Source: Rhodocyclales bacterium (GTDB lineage: Bacteria > Pseudomonadota > Gammaproteobacteria > Burkholderiales > Rhodocyclaceae). From it: a stretch of DNA of 42,875 nt. This document shows positions 1 through 8,314 of the stretch, piece after piece. The position numbers were made by a program, and so were the translations under genes. Location of the stretch: the NCBI GenBank assembly GCA_026399475.1, contig JAPLQY010000085.1:1-42875 (forward strand), written 5' to 3'. Numbering within the stretch: the stretch's first letter is position 1; every line of letters starts with the position of its first letter. A model generated the notes under the pieces. That model did not search any database. It was not told the DNA's origin and saw only the letters and a list, made by a program, of their open reading frames with translations.

Positions 1-529
1 AGAAATAGTCGCGCGGGATGTTGAGCTGGGTCGGGCCCATTTCGCTCATGGCGCGGTCGAAGCAGCGGCCGGTGAATTCGGCCATGCGCTTGGGATTGTT
101 GACGTGGCCCTGGTACTTGGTGAATTCCTCGAACATCGGCAACTGGTTAGCTTCCTGGAAGCCGCCGAGACCCATGCCCATGGTGCCGGTCTCGGGGGTG
201 ACGATCACCACCGGGCTGTGCGCCCAGTAGGCGGCGGCAATCGCCGTGACGCAGTTGCTGATGCCGGGGCCGTTCTGGCCGATGACCACGCCGTGGCGGC
301 CCGAGACGCGGGCATAGCCGTCGGCCATGTGGCCGGCGCCCTGCTCATGCACCACCGGGATCAGGCGGATGCCGGCGGGGGCGAAGATGTCCATGGCGTC
401 CATGAAGGCCGAGCCCATGATGCCGAACATGTCGGTCACGCCGTTGGCGACCATGGTTTCGACGAAGGCTTCGGAAGGGGTCATGCGGGTGGGGCCTTCG
501 GGCACTTTGCGATTGTCGGGCTTGCTCAT
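1..529 (-). CDS. xsc: Sulfoacetaldehyde acetyltransferase (partial, 3' end outside window)
   Basis: Thiamine-diphosphate enzyme that converts sulfoacetaldehyde plus phosphate to acetyl phosphate and sulfite, the desulfonation step of C2-sulfonate catabolism. Only the first 176 codons are in the window. The visible part is the TPP-enzyme N-terminal domain: the catalytic Glu lies in VVHEQGAGHMADGYAR, followed by GQNGPGISN, AAAYWAHSPVV and LNIPRDYF, the version of these motifs I associate with Xsc rather than acetolactate synthase. The ATG at 529 is preceded by a GAGGAG ribosome site. The gene is divergent from an IclR regulator, and genes for the two preceding steps (sauT-like, sauS-like) and a transporter lie further right, which supports the call. 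Other TPP decarboxylases are the alternative but fit the context less well. Confidence 0.92.
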   Translation of the reverse strand, partial: MSKPDNRKVPEGPTRMTPSEAFVETMVANGVTDMFGIMGSAFMDAMDIFAPAGIRLIPVVHEQGAGHMADGYARVSGRHGVVIGQNGPGISNCVTAIAAAYWAHSPVVIVTPETGTMGMGLGGFQEANQLPMFEEFTKYQGHVNNPKRMAEFTGRCFDRAMSEMGPTQLNIPRDYF

Positions 530-640
530 GGCGGTTTGCTCTCCTCAATGGGGAATCGATACCCGGTGTTGCGATATTCGTTCCGGCTTCAGAATGGTGG
601 CTGACTTTAGGGCCCGAAAAGCCAAAAGTCAATAAAAAAT

Positions 641-655
641 GAAACAGATTGTACC
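641..655. promoter_or_regulatory. Candidate IclR-type operator between xsc and the regulator
   Basis: The 156-bp divergent gap between xsc and iclR contains GAAAC-N5-GTACC, an imperfect version of the perfect GAAAC-N5-GTTTC palindrome found upstream of tctC (5097-5111). AT-rich sequence surrounds it, suitable for promoters in both directions. The similarity is seen directly; that an IclR protein binds here is inferred. Confidence 0.35.
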
Positions 656-685
656 AATAAATGGAATTCGCTATGATGGCGCACC

Positions 686-1510
686 ATGAATCCAAGATCG
701 GCTCCACCGCCCGAACCGGCGCGCATCGACGGCGATACGCCGGCCCTGCGCCTGTTCGCCCTGCTCGAAGTGATTGCCGGCCACGACCGCTACTTCAACC
801 TGCAGGGCCTGGTCGATGAAACGGGCCTGCCCAAACCCACCGTGCATCGCATGCTGCAGCAGCTCGAAGCCGCCGGCATGCTGCAGCGGGAAAGCGACGG
901 CCGCCACTACAGCACCGGCCTGCGCCTGCGCCGGCTGGCGGAGAACCTGCTGCTCAACAACACCGTGCATGGCGCGCGCCACGCCGTGCTGCGCACGCTG
1001 GTCGAGGAGGTCGGCGAAAGCTGCAACCTCACCGCGCTGTCGGGCAGCGAAGTGCTCTACCTCGATCGCGTCGAAACCGTGGCACCGCTGCGCTTCTACC
1101 TGCACCCGGGTTCGCGCGTGCCGGCCCACTGCTCGGCCAGCGGCAAGCTGTTCCTGGCGCAGATGAGCGCGAGCCAGCGCCGGCGCCTGCTGGAACACGT
1201 GGCGCTGGAGCGCTACACCGAGCGCACCATCACCGAACCGGCCGCGCTGGAAGCCGAAATCCGGCGCATCAAGCAACAGGGCTACGCCTGCGACGACGAG
1301 GAATTCCTGCCCGGCCTGTTCTGCGTCGCCATGCTGGTGCCGGCGGCCGATGGCGGCCGCTCCAACACCGGCATCGCGATCCAGGCGCCGGTGATGCGCT
1401 TGTCGCACGACCGGCTGGGCGAACTGCTGCCGCCGCTGCGGCGCGCGGTGGCGGCGATTGCGGCGATCGATGCCGAGGCCGTGCCCACAGCAGCGCGTTC
1501 CGGCACATGA
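686..1510 (+). CDS. IclR-family transcriptional regulator (first of two)
   Basis: A 274-aa protein with an N-terminal winged helix-turn-helix (about residues 15-75, including [20 protein letters not shown]) and a C-terminal IclR effector-binding domain (about 90-260, with the typical [30 protein letters not shown] and YTERTIT segments). IclR proteins normally bind a small acid through the C-terminal domain and repress or activate nearby catabolic genes. It is divergent from xsc, so control of xsc is likely. Its stop overlaps the start of the CobS-like gene as ATGA at 1507-1510, implying one transcript with the chelatase-like pair. The effector is unknown; sulfoacetate or a related sulfonate is the natural guess. 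Confidence 0.88.
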   Translation: MNPRSAPPPEPARIDGDTPALRLFALLEVIAGHDRYFNLQGLVDETGLPKPTVHRMLQQLEAAGMLQRESDGRHYSTGLRLRRLAENLLLNNTVHGARHAVLRTLVEEVGESCNLTALSGSEVLYLDRVETVAPLRFYLHPGSRVPAHCSASGKLFLAQMSASQRRRLLEHVALERYTERTITEPAALEAEIRRIKQQGYACDDEEFLPGLFCVAMLVPAADGGRSNTGIAIQAPVMRLSHDRLGELLPPLRRAVAAIAAIDAEAVPTAARSGT

Positions 1511-2487
1511 GCGACTTGGCGCAGATAGGCCCCGACCGCGAGGTCTCGGTACGCGAGACCTTCGGCATCGACGTCGACCTGATGGTGCCGGCCTTCGCCG
1601 AACGCGACGACCACGTGCCGGAGATCGACACGGTGTATCGCTTCAACCCCGAGGTGACGCTGGCCATCCTCGCCGGTTTCAGCCGCGACCGCCGCGTGAT
1701 GCTGCAGGGCATGCACGGCACCGGCAAATCGACCCACATCGAACAGGTGGCGGCGCGGCTCAACTGGCCCTGCGTGCGGGTGAACCTCGACGGCCACATC
1801 AGTCGCCTCGACCTGGTCGGCAAGGATTCCATCGTGCTCAAGGACGGCCTGCAGGTCACCGCATTTCAGGAAGGCATCGTGCCCTGGGCGCTGCAGCGAC
1901 CGGTGGCGCTGATCTTCGACGAGTACGACGCCGGCCGCCCCGACGTGATGTTCGTGATCCAGCGCATCCTCGAACGCGACGGCAAGTTCACCCTGCTCGA
2001 CCAGAACCGCGTGATCAAGCCGCACCCGGCGTTCCGCCTGTTCGCCACCTCGAACACGGTTGGCCTCGGCAATCTTTCCGGCCTCTACCACGGCACGCAG
2101 ATGCTCAACCACGCGCAGATCGACCGCTGGAACATCGTCGCCACGCTCAACTACTTGCCGCACGCCGAGGAAGTCGCCATCGTGCTGGCGCGCGTGCCGG
2201 GCAAGAACAACGAGCGCGGCCGGCAACTGGTCGGCTCGATGGTGGCGGTGGCGGACCTGACGCGCAAGGGCTTCGCCGTCGGCGACCTGTCCACGCTGAT
2301 GTCGCCGCGCACGGTGATCACCTGGGCGGAAAACTGCGAGATCTTCGGCGACACCGCGCTGGCCTTCCGCCTGTCCTTCCTCAACAAGTGCGACGATGCC
2401 GAGCGACCCATCGTCGCCGAGTACTACCAGCGCTGCTTCGGCACCGAGCTGGACGAATCGTGGATGCGTAGCACGCATCCGCAATGA
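1507..2487 (+). CDS. CobS-like AAA+ ATPase
   Basis: A 326-aa AAA+ ATPase of the MoxR/CobS group. Walker A is GMHGTGKST (residues 68-76), Walker B ends in FDE (D138-E139), and the segment [12 protein letters not shown] is typical of CobS, the ATPase subunit of aerobic cobaltochelatase. CobS works with a VWA-domain partner (CobT) to remodel a large substrate-binding subunit (CobN) during metal insertion. The next gene is CobT-like and overlaps by ATGA, so the pair is complete, but no cobN or other corrin gene is visible. Within a sulfonate cluster it may serve another protein's maturation rather than cobalamin synthesis. The fold and family are clear; the role is not. Confidence 0.85.
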   Translation: MSDLAQIGPDREVSVRETFGIDVDLMVPAFAERDDHVPEIDTVYRFNPEVTLAILAGFSRDRRVMLQGMHGTGKSTHIEQVAARLNWPCVRVNLDGHISRLDLVGKDSIVLKDGLQVTAFQEGIVPWALQRPVALIFDEYDAGRPDVMFVIQRILERDGKFTLLDQNRVIKPHPAFRLFATSNTVGLGNLSGLYHGTQMLNHAQIDRWNIVATLNYLPHAEEVAIVLARVPGKNNERGRQLVGSMVAVADLTRKGFAVGDLSTLMSPRTVITWAENCEIFGDTALAFRLSFLNKCDDAERPIVAEYYQRCFGTELDESWMRSTHPQ

Positions 2488-4175
2488 GCAGCATCCGCCA
2501 GCAGCAACAGGTCGAGGAACTCTGCGCTGCGACGCTGCGCGCCATGACCGGCGACGGCGAACTGCACTTCGCCGGGCACCGACTGCAGCGCGGCTTGCGC
2601 ACGGTGCCGGTCTACGCGCCGCATCTGCGCACGAATGCCGTCGATGACGATTTCGCCGCCTGCCGCGCTAGTGCCGACGGCATGGCACTGCGCCTGCTGC
2701 ATAGTGATGCCGAACTGCATCGCCGCCACTGCCCGCCCGACCCGGTCGAGCGGCTGATCTTCGAACTGCTCGAACAACTGCGCGTCGAAGCCCTGGTGCC
2801 GGCCGCGATGCCGGGCATGGCCGGCAACCTGCGCCGGCGCTTCGAAGCCTGGTCGCGCGCCTTCCACGAATCGGGCCTGACCGACAGCAGCCTCGGCATC
2901 CTGCTCTACACCGTGGCGCAGATCTGCTGGTCGCGCCTCAATGCGCTGCCGGTGCTGGAAGAGGACTTGATCGAAACCACGCGCGCCGGCATCGCCCCGG
3001 TGATCGGCACGCCGCTGGCCGGCCTGCGCCGCACGCGCCACGAGCAGGATGCGTATGCAGTGCATGCGCTGGCCATCGCCCGCATCGTCGGCGAGCGCGT
3101 GCGTACCGAGATCGAGGACGGCGGCAATGAAAATGAATCGGTTCAGGACGCGGCAAAACGCGGCTTCGCCCTGCTGCTGGATTTCGACCGCGAGGACGCC
3201 GAGGCCTTCGCCGCAGCCGCTTCGGGCGCGAGCAAGGCCTTCGAAGAAAGCGAGTCCGGCTACCGAATGTTCACCACGCGCTTCGATGTCGAGGCGAATG
3301 CCGCCGGCCTGGTGCGCAAGGCGCTGCTGAGTGAGTACCGCCAGCGCCTCGATGCGCGCGTGGCGCGCCAGGGCATCAATTTCTCGCGCCTGGCGCGGGT
3401 GTTCGCCGCCGTGCTGACCACGCCCGAGAAGGACGGCTGGCGCTTCGACGAGGAGGACGGCCGCATCGACGGCCGGCGCCTGGCGCAGCTCGTCAGTTCG
3501 CCCGCCGAGCGCCGCCTGTTCCGCCAGGACCATCTGCGGCCGCGCGCCACCAGCGCGGTCGGCATCCTGATCGACTGTTCGGGTTCGATGACGGGTTTGA
3601 GTGAAACCCTGGCGACGCTGGTCGACATCCTGGTGCGCGCGCTGGACATGGCCGGTGTGGACAGCGAAGTGCTGGGCTTCACCACCGGCGCCTGGAATGG
3701 CGGCCGCGCCGCGAAGGAATGGCAGGCCGCGGGCCGCCCGCCGCATCCGGGACGCCTCAACGAGGTCTGCCACCTGGTGTTCAAGACTGCCGCCCGCAAC
3801 TGGCGGCGCGCCCGCGCCGGCATCGCGGCGCTGCTCAAGGCCGACCTGTTCCGCGAGGGCATCGACGGCGAGGCGGTGGACTGGGCCTGCGACCGCCTGC
3901 TCGTGCGCAACGCCGAACGGCGCATCCTGCTGGTGGTCTCCGACGGCTGCCCGATGGACAGCGCCACGGGCCTGGCCAACGACGCCTTCTACCTCGACTA
4001 CCATCTGAAGCAGGTGGTTGCGCGGCGCGAGCGCGATGGCGGCGTGGAAATCCTCGGCCTCGGCGTCGGGCTCGACCTGAGCCCCTTCTATCGCCGCAGC
4101 CTCAGCGCCGACTTTTCGCAGGGGCTGGACAATGCGCTGTTCTTCGAGCTTGCCTGCTTGATGCGGGACAGCTAG
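2484..4175 (+). CDS. CobT-like VWA-domain protein
   Basis: A 563-aa partner of the preceding ATPase. The C-terminal third is a von Willebrand A domain with the metal-ion-dependent adhesion motif DCSGSM (D364, S366, S368) and a second conserved segment [12 protein letters not shown]. The N-terminal part is alpha-helical with an acidic stretch near residues 210-260, as in CobT. The start overlaps the cobS-like stop as ATGA. The stop shares a CTAG tetranucleotide with the stop of the convergent iclR gene (4172-4175), so the two genes end tail to tail with no spacer and no room for a terminator. Family placement is firm. A cobaltochelatase role is doubtful because no CobN is seen. Confidence 0.82.
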   Translation: MSSIRQQQQVEELCAATLRAMTGDGELHFAGHRLQRGLRTVPVYAPHLRTNAVDDDFAACRASADGMALRLLHSDAELHRRHCPPDPVERLIFELLEQLRVEALVPAAMPGMAGNLRRRFEAWSRAFHESGLTDSSLGILLYTVAQICWSRLNALPVLEEDLIETTRAGIAPVIGTPLAGLRRTRHEQDAYAVHALAIARIVGERVRTEIEDGGNENESVQDAAKRGFALLLDFDREDAEAFAAAASGASKAFEESESGYRMFTTRFDVEANAAGLVRKALLSEYRQRLDARVARQGINFSRLARVFAAVLTTPEKDGWRFDEEDGRIDGRRLAQLVSSPAERRLFRQDHLRPRATSAVGILIDCSGSMTGLSETLATLVDILVRALDMAGVDSEVLGFTTGAWNGGRAAKEWQAAGRPPHPGRLNEVCHLVFKTAARNWRRARAGIAALLKADLFREGIDGEAVDWACDRLLVRNAERRILLVVSDGCPMDSATGLANDAFYLDYHLKQVVARRERDGGVEILGLGVGLDLSPFYRRSLSADFSQGLDNALFFELACLMRDS

Positions 4176-4945
4176 TCCTTCGCGGGCTCGAAAGTCTGCG
4201 CCATGTCCATGGCCGCACGCTGCAGGCTGGGCACGAACTCCAGCGCACGCGCCAGCGGCAGGCGCGCTACCGGAGCCTGCAGGGCGACGCTGGCGATCAT
4301 GCGCCCGCGATCGTCGGTCACCGGCACCGCGATGCCGATCACGCCGGCCTGGAGTTCCTCGTTGTTGACGCCGACCCGGGTACGGGCGATGTGCTCCAGT
4401 TGCGCCTCGATGGTCGCGATGTCGGTAATCGTGTTGTCCGTGTAGCGCCTGAAGCTCAGCGAGGCGAGGATCCGCCGTCGCCTGGCCTTGGGCATCTGAC
4501 TCAGGAACAGCTTGCCGCTCGAGGTGCAGTGCAGCGGCACGCGCGAGCCGGGCTTGAGGTCGGCCTTGAGCGACCAGTCGGTTTCGATGCGGTCGATGTA
4601 CACGATCTCGTCGTCGCCGAACATCGCCAGGTTGCAGGTCTCGCCGATCTCGTCGACCAGGCGGCGCAGGATCACGCGGCGTTCGGCGCGAACCGAGTTG
4701 TTGGTCATCAGGTCGAGGCCGAAGCGGGCCAGGCGATGCCCGACGCCGTAGCTCTTGCCGGTCGGTTCGCGCTGGATCAGCCCGGCGGTTTCCAGCAGGG
4801 CCAGGATGCGGAAGGCGGTCGGCGCCGGCAGGCCGGATTGCTCGACGATATCGGACAGCGCCACCGGGCGCTCCGCGCGCGCCACGATTTCCATGATGGC
4901 AAAGGCCCTCAGGGCAGCGGCCGACGAGTTACTGGCTTCGGTCAT
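4172..4945 (-). CDS. IclR-family transcriptional regulator (second)
   Basis: A 257-aa IclR protein: winged helix at about residues 10-70 (LSDIVEQSGLPAPTAFRIL) and effector domain at about 85-250 with ETCNLAMF, YIDRIETDW, SRVPLHCTSSGKLFLSQM and YTDNTIT. It resembles the first IclR in overall plan ([16 protein letters not shown]) but has diverged, so it is a paralogue rather than a recent duplicate. It is divergent from tctC across a 232-bp promoter region with a perfect palindrome at 5096-5112, making it the likely local regulator of the transporter and of sauS and sauT. Confidence 0.88.
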   Translation of the reverse strand: MTEASNSSAAALRAFAIMEIVARAERPVALSDIVEQSGLPAPTAFRILALLETAGLIQREPTGKSYGVGHRLARFGLDLMTNNSVRAERRVILRRLVDEIGETCNLAMFGDDEIVYIDRIETDWSLKADLKPGSRVPLHCTSSGKLFLSQMPKARRRRILASLSFRRYTDNTITDIATIEAQLEHIARTRVGVNNEELQAGVIGIAVPVTDDRGRMIASVALQAPVARLPLARALEFVPSLQRAAMDMAQTFEPAKD

Positions 4946-5056
4946 GGAGGCTCGATTCCGTGCTGTTGCGATGGCATCAGTATATAAGGACGGAGTGCGA
5001 TGGAGATGCGATTAGTCATAAAATGGAATAAATATTTTCGTTAACTATGATTCTGG

Positions 5057-5086
5057 TTGTAATTTCGCGGCCGGGTCGCGTATATT
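5057..5086 (+). promoter_or_regulatory. Candidate sigma70 promoter for the tct-sau operon
   Basis: TTGTAA (5057-5062), an 18-bp spacer and TATATT (5081-5086) form a reasonable -35/-10 pair reading toward tctC. The operator-like palindrome starts about 10 bp after the -10 box, a position expected for repression. Identified by eye only. Confidence 0.4.
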
Positions 5087-5095
5087 CCTCAAATA

Positions 5096-5112
5096 CGAAA
5101 CGTCCCGTTTCG
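5096..5112. promoter_or_regulatory. Palindromic operator, likely IclR site
   Basis: Perfect inverted repeat CGAAACG-TCC-CGTTTCG just downstream of the candidate tctC promoter. A 15-bp palindrome of the form GAAAC-N5-GTTTC resembles known IclR-family operators. A related imperfect copy lies in the xsc/iclR gap at 641-655. Confidence 0.5.
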
Positions 5113-5177
5113 ATTGCCAGCCCACCAGAAGGCCGCCGCGAAGCACAGATCCAGCACCACGACAGGAGGAGACCACC

Positions 5178-6143
5178 ATGCAAGTTGCGCCCCAGAAACT
5201 GTTTCGTCAGATCCTGTTTTTCCTGGCGGCGCTGTTCGCCGTCAGCGCTGCCATCGGCCAGGAGAAATATCCGCAGCGTCCGATCGAGTTCATCGTGCCC
5301 TGGGGACCGGGCGGCGGCGCCGACCAGTTGGCACGCAAGGTCGGCAAGATGATGGAGGACTCCCTGAAAGTTTCCATTCCGGTGATCAACGCACCCGGCG
5401 CCACCGGCTCGTCGGGCATGACCAAGCTGCTGGTCGGCGAAGCGGACGGTCAATCGATGTCGGTGTTCATCGCCGACACCCATGCGCTGCTGGCCACCGG
5501 CAATCCGAAATGGAAATCCACCGACTACAAGCCCCTGGCGATCATGCTGCGCCAGCCCTCGGCGATTTTCGTGGCGACCGACAGCCGCTTCAAGACCTGG
5601 ACCGACTTCGAGAAAGAGGCCAGGGCCAATCCCGGCAAGCTGAAGGTTGCGGTGCTCGGCCTCGGCAGCATCGACGACATGACGCTGCGCTACCTTGCCG
5701 GCAAGGGCATCAAGACCAACCCCGTGCCCTTCGCCAATCCAGGTGAGCGCTACATTTCCATCCTCGGCGGCCATGCCGATGCGCTCTACGAGCAAGCCGG
5801 CGACGTGCGCCAGATGCTGGACAACAAGCAGATGCGGCCTCTGCTGTTCTTCGCCACCGAGCGCCTGACCGAGTTCAAGGACATCCCGGTGTCCAAAGAG
5901 CTGGGTTACGACGTGACGCTGCCGCAGTTCCGCTCCGTCGTGGTCAAGGCCGGCACGCCTCCGGCACGCGTCAAGATTCTGGCGGATGCCCTGGCGGCCG
6001 CAGCGGCAAGCGCCGAGTACAAGGCCTTCCTCAAGGACAGCTATGCCGATCCCAACAGCTACCTTGGCCCGGGCGATGCGGAGAAGTTCCTGCAGGGCGA
6101 ACTCGATGCAATGAAGCGCCTGATCGCCACGATGGGCAAGTAA
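5178..6143 (+). CDS. TctC/Bug-type periplasmic substrate-binding protein
   Basis: A 321-aa extracytoplasmic receptor of the tripartite tricarboxylate transporter (TTT) family. A signal peptide occupies about residues 1-30 (hydrophobic ILFFLAALFAVSAAIG). The mature part begins with KYPQRPIEFIVPWGPGGGADQLAR, the hallmark Bug motif, followed by INAPGATGSSG. The ATG has a strong AGGAGG site. It binds a carboxylate in the periplasm and delivers it to the TctA/TctB membrane pair encoded directly after it. From the adjacent sauS/sauT-like genes I infer a sulfonated carboxylate, most simply sulfoacetate. TTT systems for sulfolactate are known; the described sulfoacetate system uses a different transporter (SauU). 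Confidence 0.88.
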   Translation: MQVAPQKLFRQILFFLAALFAVSAAIGQEKYPQRPIEFIVPWGPGGGADQLARKVGKMMEDSLKVSIPVINAPGATGSSGMTKLLVGEADGQSMSVFIADTHALLATGNPKWKSTDYKPLAIMLRQPSAIFVATDSRFKTWTDFEKEARANPGKLKVAVLGLGSIDDMTLRYLAGKGIKTNPVPFANPGERYISILGGHADALYEQAGDVRQMLDNKQMRPLLFFATERLTEFKDIPVSKELGYDVTLPQFRSVVVKAGTPPARVKILADALAAAAASAEYKAFLKDSYADPNSYLGPGDAEKFLQGELDAMKRLIATMGK

Positions 6144-6195
6144 ATCGACAAGGCATGCGGCCGGCACGACGGTGCCGACCCTGGAGACGCGAATC

Positions 6196-6759
6196 ATGGA
6201 ATTACGCTTGAAGAAGGGCACCCTGCGGTACCTCATCGTGCTTGCCATAGCGGTCGGCCTGTTCCTCGGCACCGGCCAGATCGGCGGCGGCGCCAGCGGC
6301 GCCGACCAGCTCGGACCGGCGTTCTGGCCACGGCTGATCCTCGGGCTGGCAATCTGCGTCTGCGTGTTTGAAATCGGCTTCCGCCAATTCACCGACATGG
6401 AAGGCATGAGCGGCCTGCTCGCCCAGGTGACCAGCGAGATGGAGAAGGTCGAAGGGGAGGTCGTAGAGGAACCGCTCGAATCCAATCCCGGCCTCCTGAT
6501 TTCAGGAGTCGTCCTCACGCTGCTCTATGTCTGGGTCATGCCCGAGATCGGTTTCACCCTCTCCACCCTGTTGTACACCGGTCTCTTCATCCGCATGGGC
6601 GGCTATCGGAAGATGGCAGTGACGGCAGTGGTCAGCCTGCTTGGTACCCTGCTGTTGGTCTTCCTCTTCATGAAAGTCGTCTACGTCTCCTTGCCCCTGG
6701 GCAGGGGAGTCTTCGGCGACATCTCGATCGCCCTGCTGCCGCTGCTCGGCATCCGTTAG
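6196..6759 (+). CDS. TctB-type small membrane subunit of TTT transporter
   Basis: A 187-aa protein with four hydrophobic segments (about residues 8-28, 43-62, 100-130 and 140-165), the layout of the poorly conserved TctB subunit. The ATG at 6196 was chosen because GGAG at 6183-6186 is correctly spaced; a GTG 24 bases upstream in the same frame lacks a comparable site. The gene lies between tctC and tctA in the usual order and is assigned largely by position and topology. Confidence 0.8.
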   Translation: MELRLKKGTLRYLIVLAIAVGLFLGTGQIGGGASGADQLGPAFWPRLILGLAICVCVFEIGFRQFTDMEGMSGLLAQVTSEMEKVEGEVVEEPLESNPGLLISGVVLTLLYVWVMPEIGFTLSTLLYTGLFIRMGGYRKMAVTAVVSLLGTLLLVFLFMKVVYVSLPLGRGVFGDISIALLPLLGIR

Positions 6760-6771
6760 CAAAGGGCCGAC

Positions 6772-8286
6772 ATGGAAGTCATCAATCATTTGTTGAACGG
6801 CTTCGCCAGCGTATTCCTGCCGGCGAACATCCTGTCCCTGGCGATCGGCGTCGTGGTGGGGATGCTGGTGGCGGTGCTGCCCGGCCTCACGCTGGTCATG
6901 GGCGTGGTGCTGGCACTGCCCTTCACCTATTCGATGGGCATTACGCCGGCGGTGATCCTGCTGACCGCCATGTATATCACCGGCACCTATGGCGGCGCAT
7001 TCACCGCGATCCTGTTCAAGGTTCCCGGCGAGCCGCTCGACGTGCCGCTGCTGTGGGACGGCTGGCGCATGGCGCAGAAAGGCCGTCCGGCGGAAGCGCT
7101 GGGATGGACCCTGTTCGCCGCCTTTTTCGCCGGCCTGCTGACGGTCGCCGCGATGGTGCTGATGGCCGTGCCCTTCGCCAGCTTCGCCCTGAAGTTCGAC
7201 GCGCCAGACTACTTCGCCATCATCGCCTTCGGCCTCACCAGCGTCGTGGCCCTGGGCGGCGCTTCGCTGACCAATGCCTTCATCAGCATGTTCGTCGGCC
7301 TGTTCATCGCCACCATCGGCGTCGACGAGATCTACGGTGCGGAACGCTTCAGCTTCGGCATCCCGATGCTTACCGACGGCGTCGAGTACCTGACCGTGAT
7401 GGTCGGCGCCTACGGCCTCGGCGAAGTTCTGGTCCGCTTCGAGCAAGGCTTCAAGTCGCAGCCGCTCGACCTCGGCGCCAAGGTGCAGACCAAGCTGCCG
7501 AGCTTTGCCGAGGCCTTCAAGCTGCGCGCCACCTTCCTGCGCAGTTCCGTGGTCGGCCTGTTGTGCGGCATCGTGCCGGGCGCCGGCGCCACGATCGCGT
7601 CATTCGTGTCCTACGGCATCGAGCGGCAATACGGCGGCAAGAAGGAACAGATGGGTTCGGGCATTCCCGAAGGCATCCTGGCGCCGCAGATCGCCTCCAC
7701 GGCTTCGGTGGGCGGCCACATGGTGCCCTTGCTGGTGCTGGGCATCCCTGGCAGCGGCGCCACTGCGGTGATCCTGGGCGCCTTCCTGCTGCACGGCGTA
7801 CAGCCCGGACCGCAGATCTTCCAGACCCAGGCCGCGATGGTCTATACGCTGTTTGCCTCGATGTTCGTCTCGGTCATCGCCATGTGCATCCTGGGCTACT
7901 TCGCGATCAAGCCGCTGGTGCGGGTGCTCTACTTCCCCGAGGCAATCACCTCTGCCTATGTGGTGCTGCTGTGCTTCATCGGCGCCTATGCCGCGCGCAG
8001 CAACCTGACCGACCTGTGGATGGTGGCCCTGTTCGGCGTGATCGGCTACCTCTTCGAGAAATACAAGTTCCCGATCGCACCGATGATCCTCGGCACCATC
8101 CTCGGCCCCACGGCGGAGCGGACCTTCCAGACCACCATGATCAGTTTCCAGAACGACTGGACCATCTTTTTCCAGCGGCCGGTCAGCGCCACGGTGCTGA
8201 TCCTGGCCATCGTCGCCCTCGGCGTGCCGGTGGTCAAGGCCTGGAAGGATATCTACATACCGGCGCTGCGCCGCGGCAGGGCGTGA
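6772..8286 (+). CDS. TctA-type large permease subunit of TTT transporter
   Basis: A 504-aa polytopic inner-membrane protein, the usual TctA length. Family motifs are visible: GMLVAVLPGLTLVMG near the N-terminus, TYGGAFTAILFKVPGEP at about residues 80-96, GIVPGAGATIASFVSYGIER at about 266-285 and HMVPLLVLGIPGSGATAVILG at about 318-338; the duplicated PGxG/GxPGS segments form the transport core. It begins 12 bp after tctB and ends 28 bp before the dehydrogenase start chosen here, consistent with one operon. The substrate is inferred from context, as for tctC. Confidence 0.92.
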   Translation: MEVINHLLNGFASVFLPANILSLAIGVVVGMLVAVLPGLTLVMGVVLALPFTYSMGITPAVILLTAMYITGTYGGAFTAILFKVPGEPLDVPLLWDGWRMAQKGRPAEALGWTLFAAFFAGLLTVAAMVLMAVPFASFALKFDAPDYFAIIAFGLTSVVALGGASLTNAFISMFVGLFIATIGVDEIYGAERFSFGIPMLTDGVEYLTVMVGAYGLGEVLVRFEQGFKSQPLDLGAKVQTKLPSFAEAFKLRATFLRSSVVGLLCGIVPGAGATIASFVSYGIERQYGGKKEQMGSGIPEGILAPQIASTASVGGHMVPLLVLGIPGSGATAVILGAFLLHGVQPGPQIFQTQAAMVYTLFASMFVSVIAMCILGYFAIKPLVRVLYFPEAITSAYVVLLCFIGAYAARSNLTDLWMVALFGVIGYLFEKYKFPIAPMILGTILGPTAERTFQTTMISFQNDWTIFFQRPVSATVLILAIVALGVPVVKAWKDIYIPALRRGRA

Positions 8287-8314
8287 TGCCCGACTCGAAC
8301 AGGTATTGAAAGAC

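Noticed and set aside
2424..4004. Long open frame on the minus strand opposite the CobT-like gene
   Set aside because: It is a shadow of a GC-rich gene; the plus-strand frame has a VWA motif, a partner ATPase and coupled starts.
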